Of a stretch of 64,000 nucleotides of DNA, positions 20,826 to 32,100 are shown one piece after another. Below the pieces are notes generated by a model that was not told the origin of the DNA, did not search any database, and worked only from the letters and a program-made list of their open reading frames with translations. Numbering within the stretch: position 1 is the stretch's first letter; each line of letters begins with the position of its first letter. A program made the position numbers and the translations under genes. Source of the stretch: Stemphylium vesicarium (Eukaryota; Ascomycota; Dothideomycetes; Pleosporales; Pleosporaceae). Location of the stretch: positions 62,001 to 126,000 of the forward strand of contig QXCR01000054.1 in assembly GCA_004380135.1 (NCBI GenBank). The letters are read 5' to 3'.

Positions 20826-21560
20826 ATGATGCTCGCGACACCTTTGTTCTCGCACCCAATGCCGCAGTATTCCGCCTACACGCCACCGCGATCATCACCA
20901 CTACGTGAGCCCACCGGGAATGCGAATTCACGGTCCTTCGACTTCAGCATGTCGTCGCCGATTAGAGAGAAGCTAGCGATGCCCCAGCGCGCGTTCAAAC
21001 CCAACCCTGTGATGCAGACGCGCGATGCGGCGACAAAGAGGCGACGAGAAATGTTCTTCAAGCGTGTACAGAACGACCGCGACGATAAGAAATGGGAATC
21101 GCGCGGAGAACAGGTATGTGATCGGATGCTATATGATTGGGATGCCAGATGCTAATTAATGACGTAGATTCAACAACTGGACTTCGTCTCTGAGCGCAAG
21201 CGCTGGGAGGCAGAGAAGGCGCGTCAAGCACCACCGGAGAATGATGACATTGTCGAGGAACTTTTTGACGACGCGCCACTGCCCACTCTATCCGACAACA
21301 CCCCCCAGTTCGACCCCGAGATGACGGAAGCCGACTTTATCGCCGCCCAGGAAGAGTACGAGCTCCAACAGTTGATCGCGTCCATGGAGCAGGAGTCGGA
21401 TGCACGGTCACAGCATTTCGGTAGCGACGATGAAGACTACGATTCGATATTTATGGAGTGCGCGTCAAGCGATGACAGCCAGTATCAGCAACAGCCGCAG
21501 ACGCCGCAACATGGGATCCAGACTGAAGATCAGATGGACATGGACATGATGGATCTTTGA
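20826..21560 (+). CDS. Conserved hypothetical acidic-tail protein
   Basis: Exons 20826-21113 and 21168-21560 give 226 aa; the GTATGT donor and GCTAAT branch support the intron. The N-terminal third carries several SP/TP-type sites (TPPRSSPLREP, SSPIREK), then a basic stretch TKRRREMFFKRVQNDRDD, then an acidic C-terminal half (DIVEELFDDAPLP, EADFIAAQEEYELQQLIASM) ending in a Met/Asp-rich tail. Mid-size, intron-bearing and biased in composition, it looks like a real gene of fungal-specific type. I do not recognise its function. The SP motifs could be CDK sites, which is only a suggestion. Its stop is 215 bp from the end of the convergent PEX19 gene. Confidence 0.7.
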
Positions 21561-21775
21561 GGCGTTCTCAATGTGGGAACGCTCTAGATTGGAAGGGGAT
21601 TATTCCCCAAAGATTGCTTTCCAAAGCCGGAAGCATAGGGGCTTTGTGTATTTGTAAATATTGGTATGGGCACATCACAGGTTATCATCATGGGATTGGA
21701 CTGTCGAGGGATCATATGTACATTGGATGGGTATCTGGGAAGGATGAAGCGGACAGGAAATCGCACTGGGAGATA

Positions 21776-22866
21776 TTACTGCGTTGGGCAACCCTGGTCC
21801 ATATCCTGCAGCGCTTCTTGTGCGGCATTCATATCGCCGACGAGATCGGGCGGTGGAGAGCCAGCGGCTTGCATCTAGATAGATAGGTATATTAGTAAAT
21901 ATCACTCCACGCATTCTGCAAAGAATGACGTACCTTCTGCATCCTCTCGACGATGTACTCGCGATCTTGCGCGTTGTCGTCACTGTAGCCTTTCCGCTCG
22001 AACCTGCCCACGATTTCTTTGACCAGCGTTTGCTGCTCCTCGTATCTTTTCAGGTCGTCTTTCTCTACTTTGCTCTTGTTCTCTTCCATCCACTTGGGGA
22101 ACTTGTCATCTAACTCCTTCATCGGCTCGTACAGAATGTCCTTGTTGGTAAGCTGCTCCATCATGCCCATGAGCACCTTGCTGAAGTTCTCGTCGCCTCC
22201 CTCGCCGCCACCGAAACCACCGCCTTCCATGGAGGCAAGCATCTGTGCGAGGATGTCGTCTTGGGAGGATGATGCGGCAGCGGAGGTAGCGGTATCGGAG
22301 GAAGATTGCATGCGCTCCATGGTCTTCTTGATAGTCTCCTGGAAGCTCTTCTCAGCCTTCGCGGCAGTCTCCTTCTCAGAAGCACTGGTTGTAGCGCTTT
22401 CTTTCGATGCACTTGCGCCTGTAGCCTCAGCCTTTGGTGCCTGAGCTTGTGCAGCCGCCGCCGCTTCCAGAGGGTTTGCCCCACCCATCTCTTCGCTCAT
22501 CTCCTTCATGATATCCTCGAATTGCTTCTGGAAGTCGCCCTGCCCAAGAAGCTGCTCCATCTCCTTTTGCAACTGCTTCTGAAACTCATCTTGATCGTCG
22601 AGCATCAATTCCGCAGGCGAGATATCTTGAGGCGGCCTGCCAGGCCCAGAGGATGACGGCACATCGTCGGGGTACGCAGCAGCTATCGACGAGGCAGTCG
22701 GAGCTTTGGCATCGAGCTTGGTATTCGCAAATTCGTCGAGCACATCGTCGAGATCAGAGAGGTCGTCTTCTTCGGGATCTGATGCTACCTCGGGTGGAGG
22801 AGGGGCAGTAGTAGGCTGTGCTATAACCGGCTGCGGCTCTTCCTTCTTCGCCGTCGAATCCGCCAT
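21776..22866 (-). CDS. PEX19: Peroxisomal biogenesis factor Pex19
   Basis: Pex19 is the farnesylated cytosolic chaperone and import receptor for peroxisomal membrane proteins, docking on Pex3. The exons are 22866-21934 and 21874-21776, giving 343 aa. The start MADSTAKKEEP is chosen over upstream in-frame codons because it matches a usual Pex19 N-terminus. The acidic Pex3-binding region DPEEDDLSDLDDVLDEF is at about residues 29-46. The helical core includes DEFQKQLQKEMEQLLGQGDF, and the C-terminal receptor domain has LTNKDILYEPMKELDDKFP. The second exon supplies the end MQAAGSPPPDLVGDMNAAQE...GCPTQ, whose last four residues CPTQ form a CaaX box for farnesylation. The gene is divergent from UBC9, with 559 bp between starts. 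Confidence 0.95.
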
Positions 22867-23425
22867 ATTCCCAAACACTGATTTCTGGGGCGATTTAAGT
22901 TGAAAACACGAATAGGATAGACAGGATCGGAAAGTCAAGGGCAAAGGATGCGCATGAACGAAACTCGCATGTGCCAGCAACCAATGTCAGCCTCGGCCCG
23001 CCCATTGCAACAAGGGCACCGGCACTCACAATCAGCATAAGCGGGGCTCGCAGCTCGTTCTTAGCGCGGGGCAAGATCGCCCATCGCACCTTTCCCAAGC
23101 TTACCAACGGGATCTAGCCCGGGAAGCCAGTCCCAACGCTGTGGCGCCGCCCGGCCGACAATAGTTGTCTTCCAAGTCACGTGGGTCCGTGGCTCGACTT
23201 CACCTTGTCGCTCACTATCATCCTCGACAGCTTCACTTTTGCTCACCTTCACCACGACCACTGCACATATACACACGCGACGCCCGCACAATTTGCACCT
23301 AGCGATTCACGACCATCAATACACCCGTCGCGAAAGAGATATCCACCCGCTTCATCAACACCCGAATAAAGCCCAGCACACAGTAGCTCAGGCGCAAACC
23401 CCGAGCCTCGCAACTACAACCCACC
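22867..23425. promoter_or_regulatory. Divergent promoter region PEX19/UBC9
   Basis: A 559-bp region between two opposed start codons. It is GC-rich on the PEX19 side and CA-rich on the UBC9 side. Specific sites are not recognised. Confidence 0.4.
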
Positions 23426-24044
23426 ATGTCTCTCTGCGTAAACCGGCTCTCGGAAGAGAGGTACGCTTCTTCATACCCCCCTCGCATTTGCACCTCCAGC
23501 TAACAGCGCGCCCCCAGAAAGTCCTGGCGACGAGACCACCCCTTTGGCTTTTTCGCAAAGCCCATGCGCGGCGCCAACGGTATGATGGACCTCAAGAAGT
23601 GGGATTGCGGCGTCCCCGGCAAGGAAAAGACAATCTGGGAAGGCGGGTTATTCAAGCTAGAAGTCACGTTCCCAGATGAGTACCCGACGAAGCCACCAAA
23701 GTGTATGTCCTTCCCCCCCCCCCCCCAAACGGCCCCAAGAAACGAGCCCGGTCACCATCTCAGCTCGTAGCTGACATGTAATCTGTGCAGGCAAATTCGT
23801 ACCCCCACTCTTCCACCCAAACGTCTACCCCTCGGGCACCGTCTGCCTCTCCATCCTCAACGAAGAAGAAGGCTGGAAGCCCGCGATAAACATCAAGGAG
23901 ATCCTTCTCGGTATCCAATCCCTCCTCGATGAACCCAACCCGGATTCCCCCGCCCAGGCCGACGCGTTCAATCTGTTTAAAAAGGACAAGGCTGCGTATG
24001 AACGCAAGGTCAAGCAGATTGTCAAGGAGAATCCCGCGCCGTAG
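23426..24044 (+). CDS. UBC9: SUMO-conjugating enzyme E2 Ubc9
   Basis: Ubc9 is the single E2 that transfers SUMO to nuclear and other substrates. Exons 23426-23460, 23518-23702 and 23791-24044 give 157 aa, exactly the family length. The catalytic Cys lies in YPSGTVCLSILNEEEGW, preceded by the HPNVYPSG motif. The N-terminal RKSWRRDHPFGFFAKP basic face, used for SUMO and E1 binding, is present. The end is the usual KDKAAYERKVKQIVKENPAP. Intron 2 contains an unbroken run of 14 C bases (23713-23726). Confidence 0.96.
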
Positions 24045-24823
24045 GCTGTGAGGGATTCTTCTGTGGCGTGGAACGACATTGAGATCGTGCTCAAGTTTGA
24101 TGGGCAGGGTTTGGGGATTGAGGGGACTCGGGCTGGGCCTTGGTTGACTGCGCATGGCCCCTGCTGTGTGGTTGAAGGAATCAGCTTGAGGACCTGCGGA
24201 GTAGCTAGACGAGCTATGTCTTGCGGTGACGGGTCAATTGGAGCAGTTCTTTGGATTAGGTCGAATTGCTTTGCGATCGGTTTTGGGTCTTGTTTTGCTT
24301 CAGCGCGATCGATGGGGTGTCTTTGACACCCCCATTCCGGATCCAGGCGTTTGGAGCACCATCGCTAAGGCGAGAGAGGGTGCTTAGAGGGGGGAAAAGC
24401 GCCTTTTTCGTGGCCATGATACCTGACTTTCTTTCTAGTCTCACGGCGTACCCTGTCCTTGAGTAATACACACGATTGACTCAAATGGCCAAGCTTCTTA
24501 ACAGCCTTCTTTCGAAATCCATGGATAAGTGATTTGTGACGTCTTGATACAGCAGTAAGCGTAAAATGTATTAAAACTTTCCTGGTCCTTCAGAAAAAAC
24601 CCCGGGTAATAGATAATGTGGCGGAACCCTGCTGCTAGCCTTCTTCCTTGCAGCATGTCTCCCAAAGCACGTTTTGTGATATAGTACAAAGCATCCGTCC
24701 CCCCTTCTTACAAGCATTTACCGCGACTCCAGTCCAATTTTGTGTGTGCCCATTGTACCAACCCTCACTTCAAGAAAATGATCGAAATCGAAATATAGAC
24801 CAGGGGTCTAGTGGAGTCGGGCA
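24045..24823. other. Convergent 3' region UBC9/PAB2
   Basis: Expected to contain the 3' UTRs of both convergent genes. No additional gene recognised. Confidence 0.4.
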
Positions 24824-25841
24824 CTAGTAAGGGCGGTAGGCAGAGCCACCTCGACCTCCGCGGTATCCGCCTCGGTAGCCACCTCCTCGTGGAGCACCGT
24901 AACCACCGCCGCCAAATCCACCGCGTCCGTATGGAGAGCCGCGGCCGCCGTATCCTCCTCCTCCTCGAGGACCGCCGCGGCCGCCACCGCGTCCACCTCG
25001 TGTCATGCCGGGGAGGTTTGTTCGCTTGGGTACGACCTAGATACTATCAGATTCCGAAAGTCGATGCGAGGTAGAGTTGTTATCATACCTTCAAGTTGCG
25101 ACTCCGGAACTGGCTGTTGTCGAGGACTAGGGCCTCATTGACCAAATGGGGTTCTGTGAACTCCACATACGCATACCTGCATACGCTCATTAGCGTTCCG
25201 ATCTTTCTGCCAAACTCTTGCCAGGTAGCGAAAGACAATCTTGTAAGCGGTCCAAAAAGCCGCGAAATATGAAACGTCAAAGCGACTCATGACTCCTGTA
25301 GCGTTGTTGCGGCTCATTGCGCGCGCAAAGTCGCTAGGAGATATCAAAGACGCGCAAATCTTTCAAAGAAAACCTCCTCTTAGTACTGACCCTTTGGGAT
25401 GTCCGGTGAACTTGTCCAGCAGTATAGTGACACGGTTGATGCTGCCGATGCTCTGGAAATGCGCCTGGATCTCTTCGGGGCTGGCCCCGTAATCTACGTT
25501 GCCAACAAAGACACTTCGCGCGTCAACGTCTTCTTTGCTTTCGCGCATCTCGTGTCGCTCGTTGTCGATGGCCTGCTGCATCTGGCGCAGCTTCTGGGCC
25601 TCTTCCTCCATCTCTTGCACGCGACGCCTCATTGCGGAGATCTCTTCCTACATAGCGCTGTTAGTCCCTGCCTTTGCGATGTTTCCAAAGCAACGCGCAC
25701 GACGTTGACAGATGTGTGCAGTTCTTCGTAGTCGTCGGCGTACATAGGGAAGGGATCGGGTCGTACCTCCTCATTCAGGTCTTCCGCGGTATCAAGACGC
25801 TCATCTTCCTCGCGCTTCTGCTCGATTTCTACGTCGGACAT
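24824..25841 (-). CDS. PAB2: Nuclear poly(A)-binding protein, Pab2/PABPN1 type
   Basis: Nuclear poly(A)-binding protein of the PABPN1 type, acting in polyadenylation and nuclear RNA turnover. The exons are 25841-25704, 25647-25391, 25176-25089 and 25036-24824, giving 231 aa. An acidic N-terminus is followed by a coiled-coil-like segment (RRRVQEMEEEAQKLRQMQQA). A single RRM follows with RNP2-like SVFVGNVDYG and RNP1 KGYAYVEF. The tail is Gly/Arg-rich (RGG and GYGG repeats) ending SAYRPY, typical of an arginine-methylated tail. The intron inside the RRM is 214 bp, longer than the others here. It is convergent with UBC9. Confidence 0.92.
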
Positions 25842-26432
25842 GATGGTGGTTACGAGGTGTAACTGGCTTTCTAAGAATCACGTCAGTATAAATGCCTAGT
25901 GCCCAATTCCAGGGAGTGCCGACTTACGAGGCCGCTGTGAATTAATGGGGATGTGACGGGAGATTGCGCCGCGAACGCCGGGTTGCTATCTTTCTTTGAC
26001 GGTTCGATTAGATCAGCAAACTAATGCGACAGCGTTTGTCGGACCGTGAAAGATTATGAAGAAGGAACGGCTCCTGAGGATGGTGAAGGTAATGTTGCTC
26101 ATGGGAAATGACGAATGGCGCTGGGGAAGCTCATAGCGCGGCGCTAACCAAGGCAGCGGAGCCTCACTTATGTCATCACGCGCTAATCCGGTATCCGCGG
26201 GAGAGCAGCTTCATTTCTGTTCATCTTCACTGCAGTGCAAAAGTAAACAATTCAACCCTTTTTTTGATGCTAGAAATAGATACATAGTTCTGACTTCCCA
26301 TAACCAGGCGTATCTAACTCGGCTTTGATAGATATTAAAAAAGTCTTTATCTTTCGCTTGCCTCTTCGTAAACCTCTACCTGCCGAGGTGTCCCTTTCCG
26401 GCTTCTTAATCGCCGATCTGTAAGAAACGCCG
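25842..26432. other. Upstream region of PAB2
   Basis: Promoter and 5' leader of the poly(A)-binding gene; a GTAAGT-like donor on the minus strand near 25925 could mark a leader intron. No gene seen. Confidence 0.4.
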
Positions 26433-27045
26433 TTACTCCTCTGTTAGCTCAAAAAGACCTGGTAAGCACACCACCATGCTGTAATCTTTACGACAAAGCT
26501 TCCTCTCTTCTTTCGGCAAATGGCTTAACCTGCCAAACTTGCGCAATACTCGAGATAGAAACTCCTTCGGCAAGTCGTCGATCACGGCGAAATCTTTGTC
26601 GTCCATGCAATCGATAGCTTTAATGATACAGAATGTATCCACCACCAATTAAAGCAATGGGTCGTTCTTGAGTAGATTTTCGTAAAGCCAGCAAACGTCG
26701 CGGATACCCAGATACTTGCCAGAAGAGTACGAAAAGATTACATCAATCAGCGCAGTCTTCAGGCTTGCGACCGAAAAGAGATCTGCAATGACGTATGTCT
26801 GGAATGTAAGACGGCAGTCTTTGGTGTAAACACATGCCGGTAGCATCCGCAGTGATGGACTAGAATCTACTTGTGTAGGGTGTACTGCTTGCTCTCCGGC
26901 CCGACTTCGATGACGATAGTTTGTGACTTCGCAACAGCGCTGAGTAACATTAGCGCTATGTTCCGTTGCATCAAACTGTATGGGACATTTATCACCTTGC
27001 GCGAAGCGTGCCGACGTCATTGATGTCGAGTCGTTTCGCTGCCAT
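26433..27045 (-). pseudogene. Broken BTB/POZ-domain gene
   Basis: The minus strand begins MAAKRLDINDVGTLRA. A 56-base intron (26940-26995, branch CTAAT) leads in frame to TIVIEVGPESKQYTLHK, the start of a fungal BTB domain. A TAG follows immediately before ILVHHCGCYRH. The rest of the BTB core is missing, and the sequence resumes in another frame with CRLTFQTYVIADLF, as in the region after the BTB fold. A TAA at 26649-26651 follows ENLLKNDPLL, and the same frame continues FAVIDDLPKEFLSRVLRKFG to 26433. The TAA would be CAA before one C-to-T change. It is a dead copy of a BTB-domain protein gene. Confidence 0.6.
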
Positions 27046-27385
27046 TAGAGTGTAGTCTTATCTGCGGGAGTCGGTGCAAAAGGAGTTCATGAGGTGGGTC
27101 ACTGAGTGGAAAAGGTACGAAGAGATCTCAATGTCAAAGATCCAGTCAGCACTTATAACCTCATGGGGGCACTCAAGGAGAATGAAGGTGCCGCCAGCGA
27201 GGTTCTACGCAACTTCGAAGTAAACGAAGAGATACATCCGTGCATTCGATTAATAGTAAACGGTAAAGCTATTAGCTGAAAAGCGGCAATGAGTGAGAGC
27301 GAAGACGGAAGGGAAATGCCTGGATCTTGTACAGATCACCTTTACCTTGACAACGCGACAAGCTAGGAGCTTTGCACGTACGAGT
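27046..27385. other. Spacer
   Basis: Lies between the BTB pseudogene start and the F-box gene stop. No gene seen. Confidence 0.3.
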
Positions 27386-28699
27386 TCATGCATTTCTTTT
27401 TAGCCGGCACCACTCCTCCTTCCAGATCCAGAAATACCCCCCAAAATGACCGTGTCCCGCGCCCCAGGCACCCACTATACCAAACGGTGTCAGTCTCCCT
27501 AGCCACAACCATGCCTGACGGCCTGTAATATCCCGTTTATATAGACGCACAAGGCCATCTTCGCGGATCTGACCCTCTAGGGTGAACTCGCCGTTGGAGT
27601 TGCCGCCGCGGCTTTCGTGATCTATGATGGCTTTGACATTTGTCGCAGCCGCACTTCCCTGATGGGGCATGCGAGCCACGAGTCGCATGCGCATAGCCGG
27701 TTCAAACGAGCGTCGACCTAATGCCCGTCGCTGATCCGAGTTGAACCCGATCCATTCTCCGTTTAGAAAGTCCAGGGTAATCATCTTACGAATGTGGCTT
27801 GTGGCAAAGGGCTGTTCTCCGCTGTTGTACTGGAACACGGAGGGTATATCCAGAATTTCTCTGAATGGCATAACTGCAGGGTATGGAAACAGCTCCCAAA
27901 CCGCGAAATCAGGAAGATGGTTCGCCAGCTCCAGAATTAATGTAGGGAGGAGCGTGGTCGCTTGATCCAGGTCGAATCCTCCTGTTGCTGCTATGAATTC
28001 ACCGTAACCGCGAACACGTTGACGTAGACTTTTTATGGCGTCACCGTCGGTTCGACGCCCGTCCTTTGTAGTGATTGGGGCGTCTGTTGCGCGGTTTATA
28101 GAGAAGAAACGCTCAAATGGGCCTTTGACTTCCGGGCCTGTCCTCATAGCATTCAATTCCGATAGTAGAGCGCAGCTAATGACGAAATTTACGTTGATCA
28201 AGTCGTTCGTCTGTGATGTGCGTGTCATGGACGTACATGATGGAGCGCGAGGGAGCAGTATGCCTTGCAGTTGGAGAAACATCTCGGGCTTCATCGACAG
28301 CGCTGCAGGATGGCGCAGTGCCATCATCTGCGGAAGCCAATTACTCAGATCGTGGGTATTCGAGCGCCTGGAGAAGTACAGTGTCCAGAAGGAGTCTTTT
28401 GTGGCGATGGCTTGCGTGCATCGTTCGGCTGCTAATGCTATTCGGATCGTGTCTTCTAACGAGGCGTCTGCTAAAATAGACTCGCTTTCCGGCCATTCCT
28501 TGTGATTCAACGAAGCACCAGATCCAGCGAGCCGCGAACGCTCTGGGGTGCGGCTTGCTATGTGTTGGAAGACAAGGCGATCGTTACAGGCGCGGTGCAA
28601 TTGTCGGTTTACGCATAGAACATCCAGAGCAGAGGGGCAAGGTAGAAAAGAAGCAATGTTTTGCAACAGTTCGTTTGGGAGGGATAATATTGTGGCCAT
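27386..28699 (-). CDS. F-box-like protein
   Basis: A single-exon 437-aa protein with an ATG start. The N-terminus LSLPNELLQNIASFLPCPS (about residues 5-23) is a typical fungal F-box, expected to bind Skp1 in an SCF ubiquitin ligase. The remainder has no recognised repeats. It ends in a Trp/Gly-rich part (LWLGRLTPFGIVGAWGAG, GGYFWIWKEEW) that may form a substrate-binding or lectin-like fold, which is a guess. No lesions are seen. Substrate unknown. Confidence 0.8.
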   Translation of the reverse strand: MATILSLPNELLQNIASFLPCPSALDVLCVNRQLHRACNDRLVFQHIASRTPERSRLAGSGASLNHKEWPESESILADASLEDTIRIALAAERCTQAIATKDSFWTLYFSRRSNTHDLSNWLPQMMALRHPAALSMKPEMFLQLQGILLPRAPSCTSMTRTSQTNDLINVNFVISCALLSELNAMRTGPEVKGPFERFFSINRATDAPITTKDGRRTDGDAIKSLRQRVRGYGEFIAATGGFDLDQATTLLPTLILELANHLPDFAVWELFPYPAVMPFREILDIPSVFQYNSGEQPFATSHIRKMITLDFLNGEWIGFNSDQRRALGRRSFEPAMRMRLVARMPHQGSAAATNVKAIIDHESRGGNSNGEFTLEGQIREDGLVRLYKRDITGRQAWLWLGRLTPFGIVGAWGAGHGHFGGYFWIWKEEWCRLKRNA

Positions 28700-29498
28700 G
28701 ATGGAATATCTGCCGATTCATTATTTTGTTGAATCTATTGAAATTGTTCGTGGAACCGATTGGATGATGACACCATACACGAACCTCGGGAGGGTGGAAC
28801 GCTAAATCACGTGCCGATAACGATAAGACAGGTTGGGACGCAACGTGAGCTTGCTTGACAGACTGACACTCGCTTCATGTGTACGCTCCTTGATGGGTCT
28901 GCTAATAGCGGAGAGTGTGAAGCTGATGGTGAGGAATCCATAATAACTGTCGTCGAGACGGTGCGTCGATGCGGCTTGACCTAACGGTGGTCACCTTCCA
29001 CGCGTGCAACTGCGGGTCTGTCATCGGCCTAAGGATAAAGCATGTACAACCGCTCCAAGAACCAAAGCTTCGCAATCCGAAAGAATGTCATAAGTGCATG
29101 GTTTGCTCGGAAATTAGTGCATCGAAGAACAGCAGATGAGAACGGAACAAGGTGGTCGATATCTGGGGCGGTGGTTCTTGCATGGAACGTCAGGAAGTTG
29201 CAAGCGGTTCGCCAAGCCACTAAGCAGCACACTTCGCGAGGCTGGCGTCAAAGGCCTGGAGCTACCCGGGCACCAAACGCTCGCGACATTCTTTTGCTTC
29301 ATTGCTTACTTGCATCACTAGGTGTTCTTCGCGTAAAATTAGACAGCGTTCAGTTTCGATGGAAATATCTAAAATTGTCTGATACTAGCAACTAGAAAGA
29401 TATCGTAGACTAACGAAGCCGCGTCATGTCCCTAGGAATGGACGTGATACCACCAACGTCATTATATCACAACAGCGCTTACTCAACCTCATCGGAAT
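28700..29498. other. Spacer between F-box and glycosyltransferase genes
   Basis: No conserved coding sequence recognised; includes the promoter of the F-box gene and probably the 3' end of the glycosyltransferase transcript. Confidence 0.35.
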
Positions 29499-30827
29499 CT
29501 AAGCCTTGACGTTCACGGTCTCTTCTTCTAAGATGAACTTCCACATTACTTCCGCCGCTGTCTTTGCGCCATCCATCGAGTTCAATGTCTCCGCCAGCAT
29601 TCTCGCTTTGGCCGCATAAGACGGGTCATTGAGTACCGACAGTACCGTGCTGCGGATATTCTTGGCTCTCCAGGACTGCTTCTGAACGCGGATACCGGCG
29701 CCAGCATTCATCGCATTGTCGAGGTTCGTCTGTTGCTCGACTTGCAGCGCAACACCTACGATGGGCTTCCCTGCGGCCAACGCGCATTGGACGGTTCCCT
29801 GCCCCCCATGGGTGACGATCAAATCGGCAAGTGCGTTGGCTGCGAGTGCTGGGATGAACCTATCCGTCACTAGAAGACGTGGATCTCCCCCCGCAATGAA
29901 GTTAGCTTTGTCGACGTCGCATATGGATTTTGAGGCCAGGATGACTGCGTTCCAGTTGTCTTCGGGGTTCATTCTTAGAGCTTTGATTGCCTCGAACAGG
30001 AAATCTTCCGTCCCGGAACTACCCATGGTGACTAGGATAGATGGACCGGGCCCCTTAGTCAGATGAGCTGAGATGTCGTCGTCCAGTTTCGAGTCGTTTC
30101 GCGCATACAGTGGGCCTGTAAGCACGATGTTCTTTGGCAGGCGATGAAGATACTCCTGGTGAAATATTGGATGGTCGTTGACTAAGTTCAGGTCCGCCAT
30201 GTTCATGTCGAAGAGCGAGATCGGTCCTGCAATTGGCCAACCAGAAGCTGCTGCTGCGGCTCCCAAGCGCTTCTGGTTGAAGATGGGGGCCTTGATCATC
30301 AGGCCGCTCGCCCACCACGCCATACGTTGTCGGACCAGCCGAGGAAGTCGTGTAAAGAGGGGCATCAGGTCCGGAAGGTCCCTGACCAGGCCATGTGCGA
30401 ATGCGCCGGGATGCAGTGGCACTGGCAGGAAATTGATGGTTCGAATTCCCAGGAGTCGTGCAGCAATGGAAGCCGGGGCCCACATGCCGTGGAACACAAT
30501 ATCGGGCTGCAGCTCTCGGAAGGCCGCGAGCTGTCCATCAATGAACGATTTCGCGATCTCCTCCGAGCCAAAGAATTCAGGCCAGTCCCATCCGAGGTCA
30601 TGCGCTACTGAGATGCCCTTGACGCGTGGCTGGGCCGGGACGATGTTGAAGCCAGCATCTGTGATTTGGTATTCGAACCTAGAACCACACGAAAGGAAAT
30701 CGATCTTCAAGTCGATGCTAGGTGGGCACATTTCCCGCAATGCGACTGCCATGGCAATTGCACGGGTGGTATCTCCAGCGTCTTGCCATGCTACGCTCAG
30801 CACGATGTGGACTGGTCGGGGTGTCAT
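29499..30827 (-). CDS. UGT-like glycosyltransferase (GT1, GT-B fold)
   Basis: A 442-aa single-exon protein starting MTPRPVHIVLSVAW. The family transfers a sugar from a nucleotide sugar to small hydrophobic acceptors. The donor-binding C-terminal half holds LVTMGSSGTEDF and DRFIPALAANALADLIVTHG, followed by GGQGTVQCALAAGKPIVG and VEQQTNLDNA, which together resemble the UGT/MGT signature. The N-terminal half resembles the acceptor domain. No membrane anchor or signal peptide is clear. The next gene on the same strand is an MFS exporter, so a modify-and-export role for a small molecule is possible but unproven. Confidence 0.82.
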   Translation of the reverse strand: MTPRPVHIVLSVAWQDAGDTTRAIAMAVALREMCPPSIDLKIDFLSCGSRFEYQITDAGFNIVPAQPRVKGISVAHDLGWDWPEFFGSEEIAKSFIDGQLAAFRELQPDIVFHGMWAPASIAARLLGIRTINFLPVPLHPGAFAHGLVRDLPDLMPLFTRLPRLVRQRMAWWASGLMIKAPIFNQKRLGAAAAASGWPIAGPISLFDMNMADLNLVNDHPIFHQEYLHRLPKNIVLTGPLYARNDSKLDDDISAHLTKGPGPSILVTMGSSGTEDFLFEAIKALRMNPEDNWNAVILASKSICDVDKANFIAGGDPRLLVTDRFIPALAANALADLIVTHGGQGTVQCALAAGKPIVGVALQVEQQTNLDNAMNAGAGIRVQKQSWRAKNIRSTVLSVLNDPSYAAKARMLAETLNSMDGAKTAAEVMWKFILEEETVNVKA

Positions 30828-32100
30828 GGCTATATACAAGCCCAATAATCGTTATAGGGACAAGAAGAAGACCGAAAATGATCGGAAGAAGCTGTTAGTG
30901 AATCCAGCAAGATCACTGAGAGTCTGCTCCTCTCCGTCCTTATACAACGCATCCAGAGGCTCTTACACACCCCACCCTGTCCGTCGCGACGCATGGCAGA
31001 TCATATTCGTCTCCCCTCTATGATTTCCGACACGGCAGACGTCTACATGGCCAATATCGCACGACTGCGGCTCCTCTTACAATCTCGGGCTAATCAGCGC
31101 CTATCTGGCAGTCCATTCGGGCCTTCAGCCTTTACAGTCAGCCTACGCTTTCACCAAATCCGGTCTTGACCTCAACCTGATGACCGCAGCGGCATGGAAA
31201 GTTTAGCAACAGCTGCGGGGAACCGTAGATGATGCAGCGAGGAGACCTTGATGACTTTTTCCCCTGTACTGGACCGTGTTGCCGATGACTTTGGGGGCTC
31301 GTATACAGCTGGCGCAGCGTACACCAACTTCGGGCCTGCAGCAACTACCCACCTTGTGGAACAAACTCAGACCAGCGAGTTGAGTAGGCGTCCCACGCGA
31401 GACCTACTGTTCGTCCTTGCAGCTCACACCGTAGATTTCCTGTTCTACTTCGCTACAAAGGTCCTCGTAAACAGGCTTTAAGCCCCGTGCCAGCCAATCA
31501 CGTTGGCTCAGTCTCGGAGCAAACCACGACGACGGGACCTGAGTCCGTGTCAGACCGGTGAACTTTATTCTGGACCCCGACCACAGTCATCGCGCAGCAA
31601 CATGATGCATCAGACACGAGGAGAGCTTATCTGGGCTGAAAAGAGATACCGATATATGTCGCTAATGATGAAACTCCATTGGAGAATACTAGCGTGGAGT
31701 TCAGTGTTGATCGACGTGGGTACCTATTAAGCTTCGCTAAAGCTGGGCTTTGCTTAGTCGGCCACCTTGAGCGAACGTGGTGCACTCAGCCGCAGAGCTT
31801 ATCACGTTTGTATGCCGTTTTGGTGCATCATCCGATCTCATGCGCGGATCATTCGCCAGCACGTGCTGTACAGTGCTACATCACTCTCGGCTGAACCGTG
31901 ACACTACTGCGGGTTTGCCTCGCTTCGAGAATACAGACAAGATGTGATCGCGGAACAAACGCGGTTTGCGCATGAAAGATCATCACTCCATGTTCACGCG
32001 AGATGGGTTGGTACTCGTATGCTAACGAAATTGAATTCTTTCAATCTTAACTGGATGTCTTATTTAAACTGGCAAATTATACATTAAATCGGTCAACAAT
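30828..32100. other. Spacer between glycosyltransferase and MFS genes
   Basis: 1.27 kb with no recognised gene. Short open frames are not protein-like. It should include the glycosyltransferase promoter and the transporter 3' UTR. Confidence 0.35.

Noticed and set aside
22019..22656. Long plus-strand frames over PEX19
   Set aside because: They are antisense to a well-supported gene and consist of Ser/Leu-rich shadow sequence.
23713..23726. 14-C run as a functional element
   Set aside because: It lies in UBC9 intron 2 and is simply a homopolymer; its exact length may be a sequencing uncertainty.
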